In this document: positions 6,272-9,869 of the stretch, in pieces
Numbering within the stretch: position 1 is the stretch's first letter
Layout of the letters: every line of letters begins with the position of its first letter
Origin: an uncultured Pelagibacteraceae bacterium
GTDB taxonomy: Bacteria; Pseudomonadota; Alphaproteobacteria; Pelagibacterales; Pelagibacteraceae
Length of the DNA stretch: 9,869 nucleotides
Assembly: GCA_902572155.1 (NCBI GenBank)
Contig: CACGET010000034.1
Location: forward strand, 1 to 9,869
Reading direction: 5' to 3'
Made by a program: the position numbers and the translations under genes
The notes under the pieces: model-generated
What the model saw: the letters and a program-made list of their open reading frames with translations, nothing else
Database searches by the model: none
Told to the model about the DNA's origin: nothing

Positions 6272-7039
6272 TTACTTTGCTCTTTTACCGCTTGAAGCAG
6301 TTGCAGCAGCCCAAATTACTAGACCAAATGCAATTTTATTAACAAAGTCAGCTAAGTTATATACTACGTTAAGTGATTCAGCATCTACACCACCTGTTAG
6401 GTAACCAAAAATGTAACCTAATGGGTAAATTGCCCAACCAACTGTAACGATCATTCTCATAGCACCAAAAGCAGTTACAAGAGACTTGTTACCACTTTTT
6501 GCTGCAGCTTTTCCAGCTTCACCAGAAAATATTTCATAAAGAATGTATATCCAACCTGCCATACCTACGATAAATCCAAGAGTAGCATTTATATATCCTG
6601 CTTCTCCTAAATATCCACCTACTAGCATCACAATTGAACCAAGTAGCAATCTCCAGAACATTCCTGAATTTGCCTTACCTACAGCTGATAGAATTAAATA
6701 AAATTCAACCATCTGTAATGGTACAGTGATTAACCAGTCAATGTATCTGTAAACTGTTGGTGAGTCACCAGTAGTTACCCATACTTCTCTCATGTACATG
6801 TAGTGTATGAAAGCAATACCAGTTACAAGACCTGCAACAATAACTGAAGTTCTCCAGCCTGCTGCTACATTGCCTGTTTCCATAAAGAAGAAAGCAGTAG
6901 CTGCTAACATCCCCATAGAGATCACCCAGAATGAAATCCCAACGAAATCATCTTGAGCTAACATGGCGTCTGCGTTTGCAACACCTGTAACACCTAATAG
7001 GGCCACAGCTGTAAGAGCAAACAATTTTAGTTTTTTCAT
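6272..7039 (-). CDS. Proteorhodopsin, light-driven proton pump, blue-absorbing type
   Basis: This seven-helix retinal protein of 255 residues pumps protons out across the inner membrane in light. An N-terminal signal peptide (MKKLKLFALTAVALLG then VTGVANA) is probably cleaved near residue 23. Against reference proteorhodopsin numbering (offset +4), the key residues are His79 (H75), Arg98 (R94), Asp101 as proton acceptor (D97), Thr105 (T101), Glu112 as cytoplasmic proton donor (E108), Asp231 (D227) and Lys235 as the retinal Schiff-base lysine (K231). Gln109 occupies the spectral tuning site (105), where Gln gives blue and Leu or Met gives green absorption. The start is supported by an AGAGAGGGAG Shine-Dalgarno 6 nt upstream. 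The gene is visibly less AT-rich than the glycosyltransferases, as expected for high expression. It has its own terminator, so it can be a single-gene transcript. No carotenoid or retinal synthesis gene lies in the window. Confidence 0.98.
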   Translation of the reverse strand: MKKLKLFALTAVALLGVTGVANADAMLAQDDFVGISFWVISMGMLAATAFFFMETGNVAAGWRTSVIVAGLVTGIAFIHYMYMREVWVTTGDSPTVYRYIDWLITVPLQMVEFYLILSAVGKANSGMFWRLLLGSIVMLVGGYLGEAGYINATLGFIVGMAGWIYILYEIFSGEAGKAAAKSGNKSLVTAFGAMRMIVTVGWAIYPLGYIFGYLTGGVDAESLNVVYNLADFVNKIAFGLVIWAAATASSGKRAK

Positions 7040-7045
7040 AAAAAA

Positions 7046-7055
7046 CTCCCTCTCT
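7046..7055 (-). promoter_or_regulatory. Shine-Dalgarno of proteorhodopsin
   Basis: The minus strand reads AGAGAGGGAG, then six T residues, then the ATG at 7039. It is the only clear purine-rich ribosome binding site next to a start codon in the window, and it fits the high translation expected of a major membrane protein. Confidence 0.8.
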
Positions 7056-7072
7056 AGTTAGTTTTTACTTAT

Positions 7073-7090
7073 TTAGTTTATATAAACTAA
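7073..7090 (-). promoter_or_regulatory. Perfect 18-bp palindrome upstream of proteorhodopsin
   Basis: TTAGTTTATATAAACTAA is identical to its reverse complement and lies 33 bp before the proteorhodopsin ATG. It contains TATAAA on the minus strand (7082-7077), a five-of-six match to a -10 box, but no good -35 at 16-18 bp. It could be an operator for a dimeric repressor covering the -10, or the second hairpin of the mRNA leader. The role is inferred; the symmetry is seen directly. Confidence 0.5.
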
Positions 7091-7108
7091 GCTTAGGCTT
7101 CCCTAAGC
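7091..7108 (-). promoter_or_regulatory. Hairpin adjacent to the 18-bp palindrome in the proteorhodopsin leader region
   Basis: Arms of seven bases (GCTTAGG and CCTAAGC on the minus strand) flank a GAAG loop. The hairpin directly abuts the 18-bp palindrome. The junction also forms a third palindrome, CTAAGCTTAG (7096-7087), so pairing at one site excludes pairing at the next. There is no U-tract after it toward proteorhodopsin, so it is not an ordinary terminator. Confidence 0.45.
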
Positions 7109-7207
7109 AAAGATTTTGGTTAAATATCAAATTAAATGAGTTTATAGAAGACATAAATGACATTAATTTACATTGATTTTACTCATTTTTTAAAATTAAA
7201 TACAATT

Positions 7208-7213
7208 TATAAT
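7208..7213 (+). promoter_or_regulatory. prpE: Candidate -10 element for prpE
   Basis: TATAAT is an exact -10 consensus, 39 bp before the prpE ATG. At 17 bp upstream there is only a T-run and no recognisable -35. The surrounding DNA is nearly all A and T, so a chance match is possible. No Shine-Dalgarno is visible before prpE. Confidence 0.35.
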
Positions 7214-7252
7214 TTAAAAATCACAAAATAAACAATACCGAATCAAAATATT

Positions 7253-9151
7253 ATGTCAGAAAAGTTTAAAAGAATTTATGATGAATCAATAAAAAATCCT
7301 GAACAATTTTGGCAAAAAGCAGCAGAGGACATCTTTTGGTTCAAAAAACCAACTAAGATTTTAAACAAGTCTTCTCCCCCATTTTATAAATGGTTTGAGG
7401 ATGGTGTTACTAACACGTGTTATAACGCCTTGGATATACATATTGATCAAGGGAGAGGTCAAAAAAAAGCTTTAATTTACGATAGTCCAATCGCTGGAAA
7501 CAAAATTCAATTTACCTATAAAGAACTAAAATCAAAAGTTGCCAAATTTGCGGGGGCACTCAGAAAACAAGGAGTAAACAAAGGTGATAGAGTTATTATT
7601 TATATGCCAATGATACCTGAGGCGGTCATCGCAATGTTAGCCTGTGGAAGAATTGGAGCTATTCATTCAGTAGTGTTTGGTGGTTTTGCCTCAAATGAAC
7701 TTGCAAGCAGAATTGATGATAGTAAAGCAAAAGTAATAGTAACTGCTTCATGTGGATTTGAGCCAGGAAGAACAGTTGAATACAAGCCATTAGTAGATGC
7801 AGCTATAAATATGGCTAATCACAAAATTGAGAAGATGATATTATTTCAAAGAGCAGGTCATGAAGTTAAATTGAACGCTCCTAAAGAAATCAGTTGGGAC
7901 GAATCTCTTTCAAACGCTGATGATGTTGATTGTGTTGAAATGAATGCAAATGAATTTGCTTATATTTTATATACATCAGGAACAACTGGAGTACCAAAAG
8001 GCATAGTAAGAGATATTGGAGGACATATAGTTGCTTTAAAATGGACTATGAAGAATATCTATGACATTAACGAAGATGATGTTTGGTGGTCTGCGAGTGA
8101 TATTGGTTGGATAGTTGGACATTCTTATATTGTTTATGCACCTCTATTCAAAGGATGCACTACCGTTTTATTTGAGGGTAAGCCAGTTGGAACACCAGAT
8201 GCTGGAGCATTTTGGAAAATAATTTCAGAGTATAATGTAAAATCTCTCTTTACAGCTCCTACTGCGTTTAGAGCAATTAAAAAAGAAGATCCTGATGGAA
8301 AATTTTTTTCAAAATATAATTTAAGTAAATTTGAGTCATTATTTCTTGCTGGTGAAAGAGCTGATCCTGATACAATTAAATGGGCAGAAAAATTATTAAA
8401 TGTACCTGTTATTGATCATTGGTGGCAAACAGAAACGAGTTGGGCAATAAGTTCAAATTGTACAGGAATTGAAATGATGAAAACAAAATATGGTTCAGCT
8501 TGTAAAGCTGTTCCTGGATATGATGTTCAAGTTATAAAACCAGATCAATCATTAGCTAAACCAAATGAAATGGGTGACATTGTTGTAAAACTTCCTCTGC
8601 CTCCTGGAACATTTCCAACTTTATGGAATGCAGATGAAAGATATAAGCAAAATTATATGACAAACTATGATGGTTATTATGAAACATATGATGCGGGTCA
8701 TATAGATGAAGATGGATACATTTGGATTATGTCTAGAACTGATGACATTATTAATGTTGCAGGTCACAGATTATCAACAGGTGCAATAGAGGAGGTATTA
8801 TCCGAACATCAATCTGTTGCTGAGTGTGCAGTTTTAGGAATTGCCGACAAACTTAAAGGACAATTACCAATTGGCTTAATAGTACTTAAGGCTGGAGTCG
8901 ATAAAGACCATGAAACTATCTCAAAAGAATGTGTAAAGATGGTTAGGGATACGATTGGACCAGTTGCTGCTTTTAAAATTGTAATAGTTATTAAAAGGCT
9001 TCCAAAAACTAGATCTGGTAAGATTTTAAGGGGAACTATTAGAAAAATAGCAGATAAAGAGGAGTATAAGATGCCAGCTACTATTGATGATCCTGAAATT
9101 TTAAATGAAATAAAGCAAGATCTTATTAAAAGTAATATTTTAAAAAACTAA
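7253..9151 (+). CDS. prpE: Propionyl-CoA synthetase / short-chain acyl-CoA ligase (PrpE)
   Basis: This 632-residue cytoplasmic enzyme of the acyl-adenylate-forming (ANL) superfamily makes acyl-CoA from a short-chain acid, ATP and CoA. The N-terminal domain has the ATP-binding loop YTSGTTGVPKG at 240-250 followed by IVRDIGGH (251-258), whose VRD-x-GG form is more typical of PrpE than of acetyl-CoA synthetase. It also has DHWWQTET (388-395) and YDAGHIDEDG (479-488). The C-terminal domain has SRTDDIINVAGHRLS (494-508) and PKTRSGKILR (584-593), where Lys590 is the adenylation lysine that is acetylated in relatives. Length is normal for the family. Propionate is the likeliest substrate; acetate or acrylate (from DMSP breakdown) are possible, since PrpE homologues can activate acrylate. 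It is divergent from proteorhodopsin and overlaps pyrC tail to tail by 12 bp. Confidence 0.93.
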   Translation: MSEKFKRIYDESIKNPEQFWQKAAEDIFWFKKPTKILNKSSPPFYKWFEDGVTNTCYNALDIHIDQGRGQKKALIYDSPIAGNKIQFTYKELKSKVAKFAGALRKQGVNKGDRVIIYMPMIPEAVIAMLACGRIGAIHSVVFGGFASNELASRIDDSKAKVIVTASCGFEPGRTVEYKPLVDAAINMANHKIEKMILFQRAGHEVKLNAPKEISWDESLSNADDVDCVEMNANEFAYILYTSGTTGVPKGIVRDIGGHIVALKWTMKNIYDINEDDVWWSASDIGWIVGHSYIVYAPLFKGCTTVLFEGKPVGTPDAGAFWKIISEYNVKSLFTAPTAFRAIKKEDPDGKFFSKYNLSKFESLFLAGERADPDTIKWAEKLLNVPVIDHWWQTETSWAISSNCTGIEMMKTKYGSACKAVPGYDVQVIKPDQSLAKPNEMGDIVVKLPLPPGTFPTLWNADERYKQNYMTNYDGYYETYDAGHIDEDGYIWIMSRTDDIINVAGHRLSTGAIEEVLSEHQSVAECAVLGIADKLKGQLPIGLIVLKAGVDKDHETISKECVKMVRDTIGPVAAFKIVIVIKRLPKTRSGKILRGTIRKIADKEEYKMPATIDDPEILNEIKQDLIKSNILKN

Positions 9152-9869
9152 AGGTTGACCTTCTGGATCACCTATAATTTTTCCATCTTTCATTTTAATA
9201 TTTCCACCTACTATTGTTGCTACTGGCATTCCTTTAAGTTTATATCCATCAAAAGGTGTCCAGCCACATTTGCTCTCTATGTTTTCATTTTTGATTTCTA
9301 TTGTTTTATTCATATCTACAATAGTAAGATCAGCATCATATCCCTCTTTAATAAATCCTTTATTTTTAATTCCAAAAATCTTAACTGGATTTTCACAAAC
9401 AAGGTTCATCAACTGATTTAAAGACAATTTTCCATCATTAATATGATTAAGCATGACAGGCATAAGTGTTTGAACTCCTGGCATACCTGATGGTGAGTTG
9501 GGATATTCTTTTTCTTTATTTACTTTTAAATGAGGAGCATGATCTGAACCGATAGTGTCATTTAAATTATTTTTCACTGCATACCATAATCTATCATAAT
9601 GAGATTTATCTCTAATAGGAGGATTCATTTGTGCGTAAGTTCCAAGTTTATTATAACAATCTGGTGCATAAAGTGTTAAATGCTGAGGCGTGATTTCGAA
9701 TGTAATATTACCCTTATGTTGAGATAAAAAATCTATCTCTTCTTTTGTGGTTATATGAAGAACGTGTGCTTTTTTATTATATTTATTTGCAATTCTAACT
9801 ATTCGTCTAGTAGAGGACATTGCACACTCTACACTTCTCCAAACTGGATGTGTGTGAACATCTTTTTCT
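9140..9869 (-). CDS. pyrC: Dihydroorotase, C-terminal 242 residues (5' end outside window)
   Basis: This zinc amidohydrolase closes N-carbamoyl-aspartate to dihydroorotate in de novo pyrimidine synthesis. The frame stays open to the right edge, so the visible part is the C-terminal portion and the internal ATG at 9820 is not the start. Upstream of it the frame reads DVHTHPVWRSVECA, which belongs to the family. Visible catalytic features are HVLHITT (metal-ligand histidine region), the substrate-loop stretch QMNPPIRDKSHYD, and GSDHAPH with the metal-binding/catalytic Asp. Then come YPNSPSGMPGVQTL and a C-terminal small-domain part with YDADLTIVD and CGWTPFDG. This is the long dihydroorotase form common in alphaproteobacteria. 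Hydantoinase or allantoinase are relatives but fit the local motifs less well. Its stop lies inside the end of prpE, and no terminator separates the two convergent genes. Confidence 0.9.
   Translation of the reverse strand, partial: EKDVHTHPVWRSVECAMSSTRRIVRIANKYNKKAHVLHITTKEEIDFLSQHKGNITFEITPQHLTLYAPDCYNKLGTYAQMNPPIRDKSHYDRLWYAVKNNLNDTIGSDHAPHLKVNKEKEYPNSPSGMPGVQTLMPVMLNHINDGKLSLNQLMNLVCENPVKIFGIKNKGFIKEGYDADLTIVDMNKTIEIKNENIESKCGWTPFDGYKLKGMPVATIVGGNIKMKDGKIIGDPEGQPLVF

Noticed and set aside
9155..9421. Plus-strand ORF of 88 codons just after prpE
   Set aside because: It is antisense to the dihydroorotase frame, which contains conserved motifs over the whole stretch.
9140..9820. A complete 226-codon gene starting at the ATG at 9820
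   Set aside because: The frame remains open to the window edge and the upstream residues (HPVWRSVECA) belong to the dihydroorotase family, so this is an internal methionine of a gene cut by the window.

Overview
The window looks like a piece of a streamlined marine alphaproteobacterial genome, most likely SAR11 (Candidatus Pelagibacter) or a close relative. The evidence is strong AT bias, almost no intergenic space, start/stop codons that abut or overlap, a proteorhodopsin followed by ferredoxin, a ferredoxin-NADP reductase and a Nu-class GST, and an alphaproteobacterial-type DksA with a degenerate zinc finger. No tRNA, rRNA, CRISPR array, insertion sequence or phage gene was seen. The assignment is inference from gene content, not from a marker-gene tree.

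Left block (1-3433, all minus strand): a polyprenyl-phosphate-sugar-dependent membrane glycosyltransferase (GT39/ArnT-like), a DPM1/ArnC-like GT2 glycosyltransferase abutting it, and the N-terminal 384 residues of a DUF1800 protein that runs off the left edge. The GT2 enzyme probably charges a lipid carrier with a sugar, and the GT39 enzyme probably transfers that sugar to an unknown acceptor.

Centre-left (3463-4220, plus strand): dksA behind a near-consensus sigma-70 promoter, followed at once by two tiny ORFs (38 and 31 codons). Each encodes one hydrophobic segment, and they are linked by an ATGA overlap. They are easily missed and are among the least described items here.

Centre-right (4230-7108, minus strand): proteorhodopsin with signal peptide, full proton-pump residues and glutamine at the blue-tuning position. 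It has a good Shine-Dalgarno, a leader of overlapping palindromes and a strong intrinsic terminator. Beyond the terminator lies a tightly coupled redox operon: adrenodoxin-type [2Fe-2S] ferredoxin, thioredoxin-reductase-like FNR and YfcG-like GST. The terminator partly uncouples the light-driven pump from this redox set.

Right block (7253-9869): prpE (propionyl/short-chain acyl-CoA synthetase), divergent from proteorhodopsin, ends in a 12-bp tail-to-tail overlap with the 3' part of a minus-strand dihydroorotase gene (pyrC) that leaves the window. No gene-free stretch exceeds 300 bases. The longest are 7040-7252 (213 bp, divergent control region) and the 224 bp after dksA, which the two tiny ORFs fill.
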